DNA of 64,000 bases from Cohnella kolymensis (GCF_000829465.1 NZ_JXAL01000014.1:62001-126000), one strand, 5' to 3'. Shown: positions 27,032-36,763, numbered from the stretch's first letter. The notes: a model not told the origin generated them from the sequence alone. Numbers and translations: made by a program.

Positions 27032-27790
27032 GTGCTGTTTCTAATTGTATCAATTATGGGATTGTTTATAGGTAGTTTCCTTAATGTAGTCGCAATCCGG
27101 GTACTTAAGAAGGAATCTATCGCGTACCCGCCATCTCACTGCGTACATTGCAATCATCAGCTAAAACCGCTGGATCTGGTGCCGGTATTCAGCTATTTGT
27201 TCCTAAGAGGTAAATGCAGATACTGCAAGGAGCCAATCTCGATCCGTTATCCATTGGGAGAAATGGCGACGGCTCTTTTGTTTATGGCCACATATTGGGT
27301 TATTGGCTTCAAGTTGGAATTGATTGTGGCGCTCTTTTTCATCTGTATCTTAGTCGTCATCACACAGACGGATCTGCAGGAAATGCGGATTCCGAATGCT
27401 GTTGTAGCAACTGGAGTTGTCGGTGCACTTGGACTAAGGCTCTGGATTCATCCGTTGCCGTTGTGGGATTATTTGACCGGGATGTTGGTCGGTAGTGGAA
27501 TATTATTCACTATAGGCATAGTGAGCGGATGGATACTAAAGCGGGAAACGATGGGTGCGGGGGACGTGAAGCTCTATGTTTTCATCGGGCTCATACTTGG
27601 CATAAAGTTAACCGTATTTAGTCTTTTCGCTGCAAGTGTTATTGGCCTAGTCATTGGGTTATTTCAACGGGTGCAAGGCAAGCAAGATAAGTACGCCGAG
27701 GTGCCCTTCGGTCCTTCCATTGCGCTAGGTTCTTTATTTGTTTATTTTTTCGGGGAGCATGTACTCAATTGGTATCTAGGTTATTTTTAA
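27032..27790 (+). CDS. pilD: Type IV prepilin peptidase (PilD)
   Basis: Membrane aspartyl protease that removes prepilin leaders and may N-methylate the new terminus. It has 252 residues, an N-terminal domain with a four-Cys zinc motif (CVHC and CRYC) and about seven membrane segments. The catalytic Asp residues are in VITQTDLQEMRIPN and MGAGDVKL (GxGD motif). Start GTG 27032 after AAAGGAG. Its substrates here are the pilin at 26551 and the two pseudopilins downstream. It overlaps the end of the convergent pseudopilin gene by 15 bases. Confidence 0.92.
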   Translation: MLFLIVSIMGLFIGSFLNVVAIRVLKKESIAYPPSHCVHCNHQLKPLDLVPVFSYLFLRGKCRYCKEPISIRYPLGEMATALLFMATYWVIGFKLELIVALFFICILVVITQTDLQEMRIPNAVVATGVVGALGLRLWIHPLPLWDYLTGMLVGSGILFTIGIVSGWILKRETMGAGDVKLYVFIGLILGIKLTVFSLFAASVIGLVIGLFQRVQGKQDKYAEVPFGPSIALGSLFVYFFGEHVLNWYLGYF

Positions 27791-28294
27791 TCGCGGAAAG
27801 TAAACGACGGTTGAGGTTTCATAGGGGTCACCATTGGGCAGCTGCATGGTTAGTGTGATCTGCAGTTTATTATTTTGCGGCATCTCAAAATGTACGTTAG
27901 CCACATGTGCCGATAGCTCATGCTTTGTTGTTTGGCCGCGGCGAATGGTGACCACTTCAATCTTCCCCGGTTCCGAAGAGCTCTGAGGGGTGAAGTTGTA
28001 GGTCAGCGTATCTCCAGTTGGTTGTTTTACACCTAAGGCGTTTGTCTTTTCAAATTCAAGTTTTAAAACCTTTCCATCACCAACGTCAGCAGTAGCTGTC
28101 TCGTTGCGGACTGATGTTACGATGTGGCTCATGATCGTTCGAGATTCTCGCAATATTGTCTCTCGCGAAGCGGTTTGCTGCATGCCGTTATGGGAGTAAG
28201 TGAAAAGAAACGTAAGGGTACCGATGAGAAATGATGCGATTGCCAGGGTGGCTAATACTTCGTATAAGCTGATTCCTTTTTCATTTCGCAACAA
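27776..28294 (-). CDS. Minor pseudopilin (PilW/GspJ-like), inverted in the pil locus
   Basis: Prepilin-type protein with leader ending EKG|ISLYEV (cleavage after Gly, Glu at +5) and a hydrophobic helix LATLAIASFLIGTLTFLF. The rest is a beta-rich domain of about 130 residues, of the size and pattern of PilW/GspJ minor pilins. The frame opens at GTG 28303, but TTG 28294 is 8 bases from CGGAG and is a better start. Transcribed opposite to the pil operon along with the gene upstream of it; minor pilins usually form the tip complex. Confidence 0.82.
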   Translation of the reverse strand: MLRNEKGISLYEVLATLAIASFLIGTLTFLFTYSHNGMQQTASRETILRESRTIMSHIVTSVRNETATADVGDGKVLKLEFEKTNALGVKQPTGDTLTYNFTPQSSSEPGKIEVVTIRRGQTTKHELSAHVANVHFEMPQNNKLQITLTMQLPNGDPYETSTVVYFPRLKIT

Positions 28295-28327
28295 TCCGCT
28301 CACTCCGGTCTATTCTCATTCGTGTTA

Positions 28328-28780
28328 TTAGGTATAATCCACTAGCGCTTCCAATTCGTAACTGCGATTTGTTACTAGATTCGTACAGGTGACATGAATT
28401 CTACGGAATGATTTTGTTAAATCGTGTACTTCTCCTTGTAAGGTGACAGTTGGGGTTTCTAAGTCCAGAGATTGCACATCCAGCCGATATTGTGGGTCAC
28501 TGGTCTGTGGATAAAAAAAGCTCAATGTTTGTGGAGGATGATCGTGTAGCGGAATTATGCTGAGGTTTTGTCCCAAAACATTGATCGTATTCGTTTGCAT
28601 GTTGTTCTTGATCTCTTCCAGAACAGCCCTCGTAAGTTGAACGGATTTGTCGGTGACCGCATTAGCGCGAGAAGAAGATGAGGTCTGCTGCAGCACCATC
28701 GTGATGATAAGAACGGCGACCGCCAGAACGACAACGGAAGCAAGCACTTCTATTAACGTTAATCCGTCGTCTTTTTTCAT
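28328..28780 (-). CDS. Minor pseudopilin (PilV/GspI-like), inverted in the pil locus
   Basis: A prepilin of 150 residues with leader MKKDDG|LTLIEV and helix LASVVVLAVAVLIITMVLQQT. An Asp precedes the cleavage Gly in place of the usual basic residue, a slight deviation. The globular part is short and beta-rich, like PilV/GspI. ATG 28780 follows AGGGTGATAAG. It is the first gene of a two-gene minus-strand unit and divergent from the Gly-Asn-repeat protein 70 bases away. Confidence 0.82.
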   Translation of the reverse strand: MKKDDGLTLIEVLASVVVLAVAVLIITMVLQQTSSSSRANAVTDKSVQLTRAVLEEIKNNMQTNTINVLGQNLSIIPLHDHPPQTLSFFYPQTSDPQYRLDVQSLDLETPTVTLQGEVHDLTKSFRRIHVTCTNLVTNRSYELEALVDYT

Positions 28781-28849
28781 CTTATCACCCTACTGTCGAA
28801 AATAATCGTAATTTTACTATAAATCAAAACATCAAAAGAGGAAATGATC

Positions 28850-31066
28850 ATGAGGAAAAATCTGCATTCCGATCGGGGCGGCACTTTAATATTGGTCCTT
28901 GGGGCCATCGTCGTTGTCACCATTATGATCGCGCCTCTGGTGATGGCGATGAACACCGGCCATCTCCAAGCCCTCAATGATGCCAACTATGAACAGGCCA
29001 ACAGCAAAGCGGAATCTGTGGCGGTTGTTTATCAAAAACTATTGTTGGAAGATCAAGACATGATGGAGACGAAGGACATCCTCTACCAATGGAATCAGGA
29101 TTTCAAAGAGCGATTCAGTTTCTGTGCGGACGGCGATTTGGTCATTCACGAGGACTCGGACGGCGAACCGGAGCAAGTGGCCATTTCATGTACGGACGGC
29201 TCAGGGCCGACCGCAAGAACCAGCACCGTGAAATTTCAAATCCGCTTTGATCCCGACGGAGGACTGCCATTTTATCATCAACACGCCGTGGTAACATCAT
29301 ACTTAGAATCTGCTCGGCAAGCGATGTACAATGATGTGTTCCATGTTTGCGGAACGCCGGATCTGCAGCCGGAAGGCTTTCTGAACAATGAGTATGATCC
29401 TGAGAAGTATCTTGAAGAATTTACAGAATATATGGACGGCTATGTGGGCGACAGTTTTAATGATCGTTATAATGGCAGGCCTTTACCGCTTGCCCCACTA
29501 GCAGTTCCGGAAAAAGTAACCAAAATCAGCACTGTGGTTACCGAAGATGACTATGTACATAAAGTGTCGAGTGGCCTGCGATATGCCGGCAATGTAAAGT
29601 TTACAAACAACACGATAGACAAGCTGCCGGACGGTAATGGATCCAGTGTAGAAGTTGCGGGGAATGCAAGTTTCATAGATGCGTTGGGAGATATCATCAT
29701 TGGCGGCCATGTTAAAGTTGGCGGGGAAATAAAGGTTACGATAACAGCTGATAAGAACAAGAATGATAAAAGTAACAATGGCAACGGCAATGGGAACGGC
29801 AACGGGAATGGGAATGGGAACGGAAATGGCAATGGAAATGGGAACGGAAATGGCAATGGAAATGGCAACGGCAACGGCAACTCTGGCTATACACAGTTCA
29901 TAGTCAAAGGTGATTTGCTTTCAAATAAAAACATCATAATCGGCAGCGGTAATATCAAAGATCCTGTTGAACTGATTGTTGAGGGCGACGTGATTGCGAG
30001 AGACGATATAACGATAAACGGCGTACAAAAAATCACTGTCAAGGGAAGCGTTATTGCCGGTGGAACGATAACCGTCAACGATGGTCTCGAGGAATCTTTT
30101 GTCGCTGAAGGCTGGATGAGTGCGGACAACATTCTTTTCAACACGAATGCTGGGGGTATGCTCAGCCTCGGGAAGTGGACGGAAACGGCAAATCTAGTCA
30201 AGCCGAGTTACTGGGATATGTTGGCCGGCAATTGGGGTTCTTTGGCAGCGGCAAAACCAGTCGTCGGTAATGTTAGTTCTCTAATCGCCGGTAAAGAACT
30301 TTATTTCCAACAGCTGCCTCTCCTTCGTGTGACCGGTGATATAAGTGCAGGCTCCATTCAGGTAACCAATGGTGACCGCAGATTTAACGTGCCTGTGCTC
30401 AGATCTGGCGGCTCCTTTGTTGTCGGCAGCGATATCGCAATTCATGATTCGTATTTATGGCTCATCGGCAAAAGTTTGAGTGTGGACGGGGCTGTTACCG
30501 GTTACTCCATGGGCCTGCTCCAGCTCGGTGACTCTCTATATACAAACCGCGGACTTACCATGAAATCTACGGTTTTTATGATTATGGGAGGATCATTGCT
30601 CTCCAAAGGTCCGTTACAATTTCAGGGATCCAATTACATAACGGGAACCTTGCTTGAGATCAAAGGGGACATTATTTCACGGAGTGATATAGTCTTCAGT
30701 AGTACGGCTTCAAATTTTAATGTCGGTGGATCTATGGTTGCTTCCAGCTACATCATTTTTCCAAGCTATGTCGTTAATGCGACGTTCGGAAAAGATATGG
30801 TTTCAGGCGGCGATATGAAGATAAATCAAATTCAAGGCGCCTTCCATGTAGACGGCTATCTGATGGCGAAAAATAACATAGAACTCACTAGTTATTACAG
30901 AAATGCCGAATACAAGTTTGGAGGCTTCTATGCAGGACAAACGACAACTTTCCCGACGTCGTTCAATGATGGCTCCGGCAATGACGCAATTTGCATAAAC
31001 CATACGGTACCGCCTAATGCGGGAAGACCGAAAATCGGCTTCGGAAGCTGGAGCTCAGGACAATAA
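28850..31066 (+). CDS. Large pilus-locus protein: PilX-like N-terminus, Gly-Asn repeat, bactofilin-like beta-helix
   Basis: A protein of 738 residues. It starts MRKNLHSDRGGTLILV, followed by a membrane helix, reminiscent of PilX-class minor pilins (RG-x-L-I-L-V) though without the Glu at +5. A region of about 275 residues follows, then an uninterrupted run of 17 Gly-Asn pairs (residues 311-344). After it come repeated hydrophobic-polar strands such as VEGDVIARDDITINGVQ and VKGSVIAGGTITVNDG, like the right-handed beta-helix of bactofilins and polymer-forming proteins. ATG 28850 sits 7 bases after AAAGAGGA. It lies between pilins and pilMNO, so an envelope or pilus-associated structural role is inferred; no named family is claimed. 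Confidence 0.8.
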   Translation: MRKNLHSDRGGTLILVLGAIVVVTIMIAPLVMAMNTGHLQALNDANYEQANSKAESVAVVYQKLLLEDQDMMETKDILYQWNQDFKERFSFCADGDLVIHEDSDGEPEQVAISCTDGSGPTARTSTVKFQIRFDPDGGLPFYHQHAVVTSYLESARQAMYNDVFHVCGTPDLQPEGFLNNEYDPEKYLEEFTEYMDGYVGDSFNDRYNGRPLPLAPLAVPEKVTKISTVVTEDDYVHKVSSGLRYAGNVKFTNNTIDKLPDGNGSSVEVAGNASFIDALGDIIIGGHVKVGGEIKVTITADKNKNDKSNNGNGNGNGNGNGNGNGNGNGNGNGNGNGNGNGNGNSGYTQFIVKGDLLSNKNIIIGSGNIKDPVELIVEGDVIARDDITINGVQKITVKGSVIAGGTITVNDGLEESFVAEGWMSADNILFNTNAGGMLSLGKWTETANLVKPSYWDMLAGNWGSLAAAKPVVGNVSSLIAGKELYFQQLPLLRVTGDISAGSIQVTNGDRRFNVPVLRSGGSFVVGSDIAIHDSYLWLIGKSLSVDGAVTGYSMGLLQLGDSLYTNRGLTMKSTVFMIMGGSLLSKGPLQFQGSNYITGTLLEIKGDIISRSDIVFSSTASNFNVGGSMVASSYIIFPSYVVNATFGKDMVSGGDMKINQIQGAFHVDGYLMAKNNIELTSYYRNAEYKFGGFYAGQTTTFPTSFNDGSGNDAICINHTVPPNAGRPKIGFGSWSSGQ
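29780..29881 (+). repeat. 17-unit hexanucleotide repeat (GGN AAY) coding Gly-Asn
   Basis: Seventeen consecutive six-base units reading Gly-Asn. Third positions vary (GGC/GGG/GGA, AAC/AAT), so the protein repeat is more regular than the DNA repeat. Confidence 0.95.
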
Positions 31067-31113
31067 TGGGTTGAATTAGAGTGATATTACCGCGACAAAA
31101 AGGGGGCACCGAT

Positions 31114-32202
31114 GTGATGCCATTACTGCGAACAAATCCGCTGGGAATCGAAATTACGGATAGTCACATCAAGCTTTGCGAGCTCAACAACAAGAGCAAA
31201 AAAAATAAAAGCATCAAACACGCTGCTTCAATAGAGCTTGCCCCAGGTACGATGAACGACGGGCGTGTTCAGAATGAAGGCCAGCTTGTACAAGCATTCC
31301 GCAAGGTGCTTGACCAATACGATTGGTCGACGAGACAAGTTCATTTCGCCATTCCAAGTCAAAGCGTGATGGTGAGATTTTTGAAAATGCCGAACGTAAA
31401 ACATAAGGCATTAGCCAAGCTGGTTGAATTTGAGATCAAGAATAATATCCATCTGCCTTTCGAAGATCCGTACTATGACTTCGTGAAGCTCGAGGCTAAA
31501 CATACTCCGGAGCCAAAGAAACAACCTTCAGCTGAAGTCTTTCAGGCGCAATGGGAAGCGGCTGCGGCCAGAGAATCCGCTGCGGAACAGGTGTCCGCGA
31601 ACACCTGCGATATCATGCTTACTGCCGCATCCAAAGATCTCCTTCAACAATACATAGAAATATTCAAAGAGATGGATTTAAAGCTGGCCAGCATTGAAAT
31701 CAAACCATTCTCGTTAAATCGTGTGCAGCAAAAATGCCTGCAGCTGCCTCCCGATGATTTGATTCTGCTCGCCGACATTAACGGCACGAATTGCGACTTG
31801 ACCATTGTGAGCAACGGTTTAATCCGGATTACCCGCAATGTGTCCGTCTCCTTCTTGGAGCAGCCAGTGCCTCAAAATGACACTCTGGATCGGATGTTTG
31901 CCGATTTCACTCCGCAAAAGGGTAGCTACGACGGCTCGTTTAACGATTTGGCGGGGGAACTGGAACGATTAATGAACTTTTACCGATATACCCTGAATAA
32001 TCGGGATGCGGAATTCCGGCATCTCATTGTCACCGGCGACATTCCCATGCTGGACGAGCTGATGCGGTACTTGAACGCAAGAATGAATATGAATGTCGGC
32101 CAATTGAATTGGAACGGCTTGCAAATCTCAGAGTCTATGAACGAATGGAATTTATCGAATTATGCGGTGCCCCTCGGGCTTTGTTTAAGGGGGATAAACT
32201 AG
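31114..32202 (+). CDS. pilM: Type IV pilus assembly protein PilM
   Basis: Actin-like cytoplasmic ATPase-fold protein that couples the pilus motor to PilN/PilO. About 362 residues, with the typical start GIEITDSHIKLCEL, a central LKMPNVKHKALAKLVEFEIKNNIHLPF and the second nucleotide-binding lobe LILLADINGTNCDLTIV. Start GTG 31114 (7 bases from AAAGGGGG) or ATG 31117. Its stop TAG overlaps the pilN start GTG, so translation is coupled. Confidence 0.9.
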   Translation: MMPLLRTNPLGIEITDSHIKLCELNNKSKKNKSIKHAASIELAPGTMNDGRVQNEGQLVQAFRKVLDQYDWSTRQVHFAIPSQSVMVRFLKMPNVKHKALAKLVEFEIKNNIHLPFEDPYYDFVKLEAKHTPEPKKQPSAEVFQAQWEAAAARESAAEQVSANTCDIMLTAASKDLLQQYIEIFKEMDLKLASIEIKPFSLNRVQQKCLQLPPDDLILLADINGTNCDLTIVSNGLIRITRNVSVSFLEQPVPQNDTLDRMFADFTPQKGSYDGSFNDLAGELERLMNFYRYTLNNRDAEFRHLIVTGDIPMLDELMRYLNARMNMNVGQLNWNGLQISESMNEWNLSNYAVPLGLCLRGIN

Positions 32203-32837
32203 TGCGTGATATAAACCTGCTTCCACATAAGTCATTTGCCGAACGCAATCTGATCTTGCTTTTCTTGTGTATTTTGGCGGCCGGTTTTTTGTTGTTTTAC
32301 GTCCAATTCCACTATGCGAATGAATTTATCGCTTCTGGAAATACCGCCGGACAGGAGAAAACCCGCGTGGAAGAGCACATCCGGCAATTAAGCGACAAGA
32401 AAGTGCCGGATCAACGTACGCAGCAATATCGCGATGTCCGCCTTGCAGTGGATCAGCTAAAGCTTCGCCGAACAGACTGGCTGTCTGACATCACGTATAT
32501 TGTCGGATTTCTCCCCCGTAATGCCGTCATCATAAGCATGAATGCAGACAGCAGTGGATTGTTAAAAGCGGAAATCCATTTTCAAACGATGCCGGCCGTT
32601 CTTACTTACTTATCGCAGCTTGAATTAGAGTCCGGATACGAGTCGCTCAAGGTCACTGAATTGACCAAAGTTTCGCCTGAGCCCGAACCGGCGGTGGACG
32701 TGAGTGAGTCTTTAGGATTTCCGGTCCCTGCGCCGGCGACCGAACGTGGCGATTCGATGCCCCGGACTTTCGATTCGGAATACTATCAGATGTTGATAGA
32801 AATTCCGTTGCCGGAAAGCAAAAGGGGGAGCGAGTAG
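32202..32837 (+). CDS. pilN: Type IV pilus assembly protein PilN
   Basis: Bitopic inner-membrane protein, 211 residues. The N-terminal cytoplasmic peptide MRDINLLPHK matches the INLLP motif by which PilN binds PilM; one membrane helix follows (about residues 17-38), then a coiled-coil and an extracellular fold. Start GTG 32202, 8 bases after AAGGGGG, overlapping the pilM stop. The C-terminus holds a Pro/Glu-rich stretch. Confidence 0.88.
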   Translation: MRDINLLPHKSFAERNLILLFLCILAAGFLLFYVQFHYANEFIASGNTAGQEKTRVEEHIRQLSDKKVPDQRTQQYRDVRLAVDQLKLRRTDWLSDITYIVGFLPRNAVIISMNADSSGLLKAEIHFQTMPAVLTYLSQLELESGYESLKVTELTKVSPEPEPAVDVSESLGFPVPAPATERGDSMPRTFDSEYYQMLIEIPLPESKRGSE

Positions 32838-32840
32838 ACC

Positions 32841-33662
32841 ATGGAACACTCCATCATGCTGCGAATCCGTCATTGGTCGCGTCAACCGAAAGCAGTGCTG
32901 GTACTTACGGGCTGCATTTTCATTATTCTGAATGCTGTTTATTTTGCATGGCAGACCGTTCCGGGTTATCTGCAGCGGAATCAAGCGCATGAGGAGCTGG
33001 ATGCTGTCCAGCGGCAATGGAATGAAGGGTCACAGCAGCCCAACGCGCAGAAGGTGTCGGATGAGGCGGTCGTTCAATTGCTTCGTGAGGTACCGACAAA
33101 TATAGTGACTTCTGAGGTCGTTTCGACGCTGCTGCAATTTTCAGCAGAAGCCAAAGTGTGGATTTCCTTGTTCAAGCAGGGAAGTGAGACGCTTATCTTT
33201 GACCAGCTGGAGCAGCAAATCAGCGGCAGTGAAACTGCCGGCACAGCTCCGCGGAGTTCGGCGGATTCATCTGCTGCCGATACACCGACAGAGGGTGCTC
33301 GCGGGGAAAGCGGGATTTTGCATGAGGAGTCCTTTGAGCTAACCTTGCAAGGAAGTCTTCCTAACCTGCTCAACTTTTTCGACCTTCTTGCAAGCAATAC
33401 CGCGATTACCAACATCGGCACTTGGACGTTGGGCGAAATCTCGGAAAGTGAAGCACAGACAATTCCGGAGCTCACCGACAAAAAAGGGAACTACTCCATG
33501 ACCGTTACCTTTTCGATGTTCTCGATTCCGGAATATGCAGCGGTTTTCGGGAGTGACCGGCAGGAACGTCCATCGATAAACGAAATGCTGGAGCAATTGC
33601 AAGTTCGATATCCCGCAGTAAAGACGTTTGAATCGATCAGCTCCGGTGAAGCGAAAAAGTGA
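32841..33662 (+). CDS. pilO: Type IV pilus assembly protein PilO-like
   Basis: Bitopic membrane protein of 273 residues: short cytoplasmic N-terminus, one membrane helix (about residues 19-40), coiled-coil, then a ferredoxin-like extracellular domain interrupted by a Ser/Ala/Thr-rich linker (about residues 135-155). Position after pilM-pilN and topology identify it as PilO; sequence motifs alone are weak. It begins 3 bases after pilN ends. A terminator follows, closing the operon. Confidence 0.8.
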   Translation: MEHSIMLRIRHWSRQPKAVLVLTGCIFIILNAVYFAWQTVPGYLQRNQAHEELDAVQRQWNEGSQQPNAQKVSDEAVVQLLREVPTNIVTSEVVSTLLQFSAEAKVWISLFKQGSETLIFDQLEQQISGSETAGTAPRSSADSSAADTPTEGARGESGILHEESFELTLQGSLPNLLNFFDLLASNTAITNIGTWTLGEISESEAQTIPELTDKKGNYSMTVTFSMFSIPEYAAVFGSDRQERPSINEMLEQLQVRYPAVKTFESISSGEAKK

Positions 33663-33693
33663 AGCGGATCATCGAGCAGCCGTTTGTATGCAC

Positions 33694-33719
33694 AACCCGT
33701 TTCCGGACGGGTTTTTTTA
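33694..33719 (+). terminator. Terminator of the pil operon
   Basis: AACCCGT (33694-33700) pairs with ACGGGTT (33707-33713), with a six-base loop and a T-run. Confidence 0.9.
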
Positions 33720-33804
33720 TTGATTTCAAAAAAGCGATAACAGGCTAATGACCAGGTTCATAAGATAAATGTAAGTCATTCATCAATTTTTTTGATGGGA
33801 CACA

Positions 33805-33834
33805 TTGACAGTCAGCTAGGCTGCCTGTTATCAT
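33805..33834 (+). promoter_or_regulatory. Sigma-A promoter of the sulfate operon
   Basis: TTGACA (33805-33810), 18-base spacer, TATCAT (33829-33834); a 17-base spacing to TTATCA is also possible. Confidence 0.65.
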
Positions 33835-33840
33835 TTCTGC

Positions 33841-33866
33841 AATACCAACTAAACAGGTAGGAATAA
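33841..33866 (+). promoter_or_regulatory. Imperfect inverted repeat at the sulfate-operon transcription start
   Basis: AATACCAACT and GTAGGAATAA flank a six-base centre directly at the predicted +1. The half-sites resemble those of CymR, the Rrf2-type sulfur repressor of Bacillus, but the CC-to-GG spacing is two bases longer than I recall for that consensus. Repressor operator is an inference. Confidence 0.35.
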
Positions 33867-33939
33867 CATGTTAACGACCGGATAACCGGAGTGAACGATA
33901 GGATTCCTCCCCAACTAATCAAACAGGGGCGATGAAAAA

Positions 33940-35003
33940 ATGAAATCCGTTCACAAAATCCGGTTGATCGTTTCAGCAGTACTTTTAGCAGGTTTACTGT
34001 CGGCTTGCGGCTCAAACAACAATAACACATCTCCGTCTTCACAAGCTGTGAACGCCGAAAGCGAGCCCGATCCGATCGAGCTGCTGAACGTGTCGTATGA
34101 TCCGACTCGCGAGCTGTATGAAGAGTACAACAAAAGCTTCGCGGAGTATTGGAAAAAAGAGACGGGCGGCACGGTCACGATCAAGCAGTCTCACGGCGGT
34201 TCAGGCAAGCAAAGCCGAGCGGTGATCGACGGTCTCGAGGCGGATGTCGTCACACTGGCTCTTGCCTACGACATTGATGCCATTGCCGGGAAAGGGCTGC
34301 TTAAAGAGGACTGGCAGCAGTCGTTCGAGTTCAACAGCACTCCTTACACGTCAACAATCGTATTTCTGGTGCGCAAAGGGAATCCGAAAGGGGTTAAGGA
34401 TTGGGACGATCTGGTGAAGGACGGCATAGAGGTGATCACGCCCAACCCGAAAACGTCAGGCGGCGCGCGATGGAACTACTTGGCCGCTTGGGGATATGCG
34501 GAGCAGAAGTTCAATAAAGATGAAGCGCAGGTCAAAGATTTCATTAAAAAGCTGTTCCAGAACGTTCCCGTACTGGACTCCGGTGCCCGCGACGCCACCA
34601 ACACATTTGTGCAGCGTGAAATCGGCGATGTCCTGCTGGCGTGGGAGAATGAAGCTTATCTGGCCCTGAAAGAGTTCGGAGATAAATATGAAATCGTAAC
34701 CCCATCGCTCAGTATTCTGGCAGAACCGCCGGTGGCGATTGTCGACAAGGTCGTTGACAAGAAAGGGACCCGTGCTGCGGCTGAAGCTTATCTGAAGTAC
34801 CTATACACAGAAGAAGGCCAGGAAATTGCCGCAAAAAACTTCTATCGCCCGCGCCTGCAATCGGTAGCCGATAAGTACAAGGACAAATTTCCGCAGCTGA
34901 ATCTCATAACCATTAAAGACCATTTCGGAGGCTGGCAGGAAGCGCAAAAGAAACATTTTGCAGACGGAGCTTGTTTGACCAAATTTACACGCCGGGTTCC
35001 TGA
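33940..35003 (+). CDS. sbp: Sulfate ABC transporter substrate-binding lipoprotein, frame interrupted near 34972
   Basis: Sulfate/thiosulfate-binding protein anchored by a lipobox (LLSAC, Cys23), about 354 residues. Family marks: [17 protein letters not shown] near the mature start, [13 protein letters not shown] (oxyanion contact), [17 protein letters not shown] and NFYRPRLQ. The frame breaks near 34972. Restoring one G (GGA GGC TTG) gives the family-typical [10 protein letters not shown] and a stop at 35001-35003; as printed, the frame runs on to 35028 with an unrelated tail. First gene of a sulfate uptake operon. Confidence 0.9.
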
Positions 35004-35037
35004 CAAAGGGCCGGCCAGAGGGGTTTAGTGTCGGGAC

Positions 35038-35886
35038 ATGAAATTACTTCGCCTCAAAGACCGGGTGCTCCCTGGGCTGCCTCTGACTTTGGGATTCACC
35101 GTATTGTACCTGAGCTTGATCGTGCTGATTCCGCTAATGGCTTTGGCAATCAGGTCTGCCGGCTTGTCGGCTTCGGAGTGGTGGCTCACGGTAACAAATG
35201 CACGTGTGTTGGCCGCTTATAAGTTGAGTCTTCTGACCTCTTTATTTGCGGCTATTGTGAATCTTGTATTCGGGCTGCTGCTGGCTTGGGTTCTTGTGCG
35301 TTATCGTTTTCCGGGAAAAAGAATCGTGGACGGCCTGATCGATCTGCCATTCGCGCTGCCGACGGCAGTGGCGGGTATCGCATTAACGACCATATACGCC
35401 CCTAATGGATGGGTCGGCTCGCTGCTGGAACCGCTCGGCATTAAAGCAGCCTACTCACCGCTGGGCATTACGATCGCGCTTATTTTCATAGGGATCCCTT
35501 TCGTGGTGCGAACCGTCCAGCCTGTGCTTCAAGACATGGAGTCCGACATGGAAGAGGCTGCGGTGCTGCTCGGGTCTTATCGCTGGCGTATATTCCGTAA
35601 AATTATTTTACCGGAACTGATTCCTCCTTTATTGACCGGTTTTGCTTTGGCGTTCGCACGGGGGATCGGTGAATACGGTTCGGTTGTCTTTATCTCCGGC
35701 AACATGCCCATGAAAACGGAAATTACGCCTTTACTGATCATCACGAAGCTGGAGCAGTACGAATATAACCAGGCTGCCGCCATTGCGGTCGGGCTGCTCC
35801 TGATCTCGTTCCTGCTGCTACTGTTGATCAATGTGCTGCAAAGATGGTCTAACCGCCGTCAAAGTCCGATCCGAAAAGGAGGTTGA
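35038..35886 (+). CDS. cysT: Sulfate ABC transporter permease CysT
   Basis: Membrane permease of the sulfate importer, 282 residues, about six hydrophobic helices. The EAA loop reads [41 protein letters not shown] is a strong CysT/CysW signature and [12 protein letters not shown] is typical of CysT. It pairs with CysW encoded just after. ATG 35038; the ribosome binding site is not strong, suggesting coupling to sbp translation. Confidence 0.93.
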   Translation: MKLLRLKDRVLPGLPLTLGFTVLYLSLIVLIPLMALAIRSAGLSASEWWLTVTNARVLAAYKLSLLTSLFAAIVNLVFGLLLAWVLVRYRFPGKRIVDGLIDLPFALPTAVAGIALTTIYAPNGWVGSLLEPLGIKAAYSPLGITIALIFIGIPFVVRTVQPVLQDMESDMEEAAVLLGSYRWRIFRKIILPELIPPLLTGFALAFARGIGEYGSVVFISGNMPMKTEITPLLIITKLEQYEYNQAAAIAVGLLLISFLLLLLINVLQRWSNRRQSPIRKGG

Positions 35887-35890
35887 GCCG

Positions 35891-36763
35891 ATGGCGGGCA
35901 TTGTGACAAACACACGTGCACGACCGAGTGCGGACAGAAAGCCGCATTTAACGGAAACGCGAGCGGTGCGCTGGGCGCTGACCGGCATTGCGCTGCTGTT
36001 CCTCGCACTGATCGTTATGCTTCCGCTCGTATCTGTCATAGCGGAATCGTTCCGCAAAGGATGGGACGCCTACGTAACGGCGCTTACCGATCCGGATGCT
36101 TTATCGGCTTTGAGGTTGACGATGATTACGGCGCTGATTGCAGTACCGCTCAACACAGTGTTCGGAGTCGCTGCCGCTTGGGCTATAACCAAGTTTCGTT
36201 TTCGCGGCAAAAACCTTTTGATTACGTTAATCGATCTTCCTTTTGCCGTATCGCCCGTCATCAGCGGTCTCATCTATGTACTGCTCTTCGGAGCGCAAGG
36301 CTTCTTAGGTCCCTGGCTGCAACAGAACGATATTCATATCATTTTCGCGACTCCCGGTATTGTCCTCGCCACAATGTTCGTAACCTTTCCTTTCGTCGCG
36401 CGGGAGCTGATTCCGATTATGGAGGCGCAAGGGGTACATGACGAAGAAGCTGCGGTAAGTCTGGGCGCACGGGGATGGCGGGTGTTCCGCAAGGTGACGC
36501 TTCCCAATATCAAGTGGGGACTCCTGTACGGCATGATCCTCTGCAACGCTCGCGCCATGGGAGAATTCGGCGCCGTGTCCGTCGTATCCGGGCATATCCG
36601 CGGGGAGACCAACACTTTGCCGCTTCATATCGAAATTTTATATAACGAATATCAATTCAGTGCAGCTTTTGCCGTGGCCTCGCTGCTAATGCTGTTAGCG
36701 GTCGTTACCCTTGTGGCCAAATCCATTCTGGAAAGCCGAATGAGTCGAGACGTTGAAAACTAA
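35891..36763 (+). CDS. cysW: Sulfate ABC transporter permease CysW
   Basis: Second permease of the sulfate importer, 290 residues. EAA loop [37 protein letters not shown] is the CysW signature. ATG 35891 lies 7 bases after AAAGGAGG, 4 bases past the cysT stop. No CysA ATPase gene follows: the next gene is yezD and a terminator, so the ATPase must be encoded elsewhere or shared. Confidence 0.93.
   Translation: MAGIVTNTRARPSADRKPHLTETRAVRWALTGIALLFLALIVMLPLVSVIAESFRKGWDAYVTALTDPDALSALRLTMITALIAVPLNTVFGVAAAWAITKFRFRGKNLLITLIDLPFAVSPVISGLIYVLLFGAQGFLGPWLQQNDIHIIFATPGIVLATMFVTFPFVARELIPIMEAQGVHDEEAAVSLGARGWRVFRKVTLPNIKWGLLYGMILCNARAMGEFGAVSVVSGHIRGETNTLPLHIEILYNEYQFSAAFAVASLLMLLAVVTLVAKSILESRMSRDVEN

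Noticed and set aside
29551-29880. Minus-strand Pro-Leu-Phe repeat protein
   Set aside because: It is the complement of the Gly-Asn repeat of the plus-strand gene and has no start signal.
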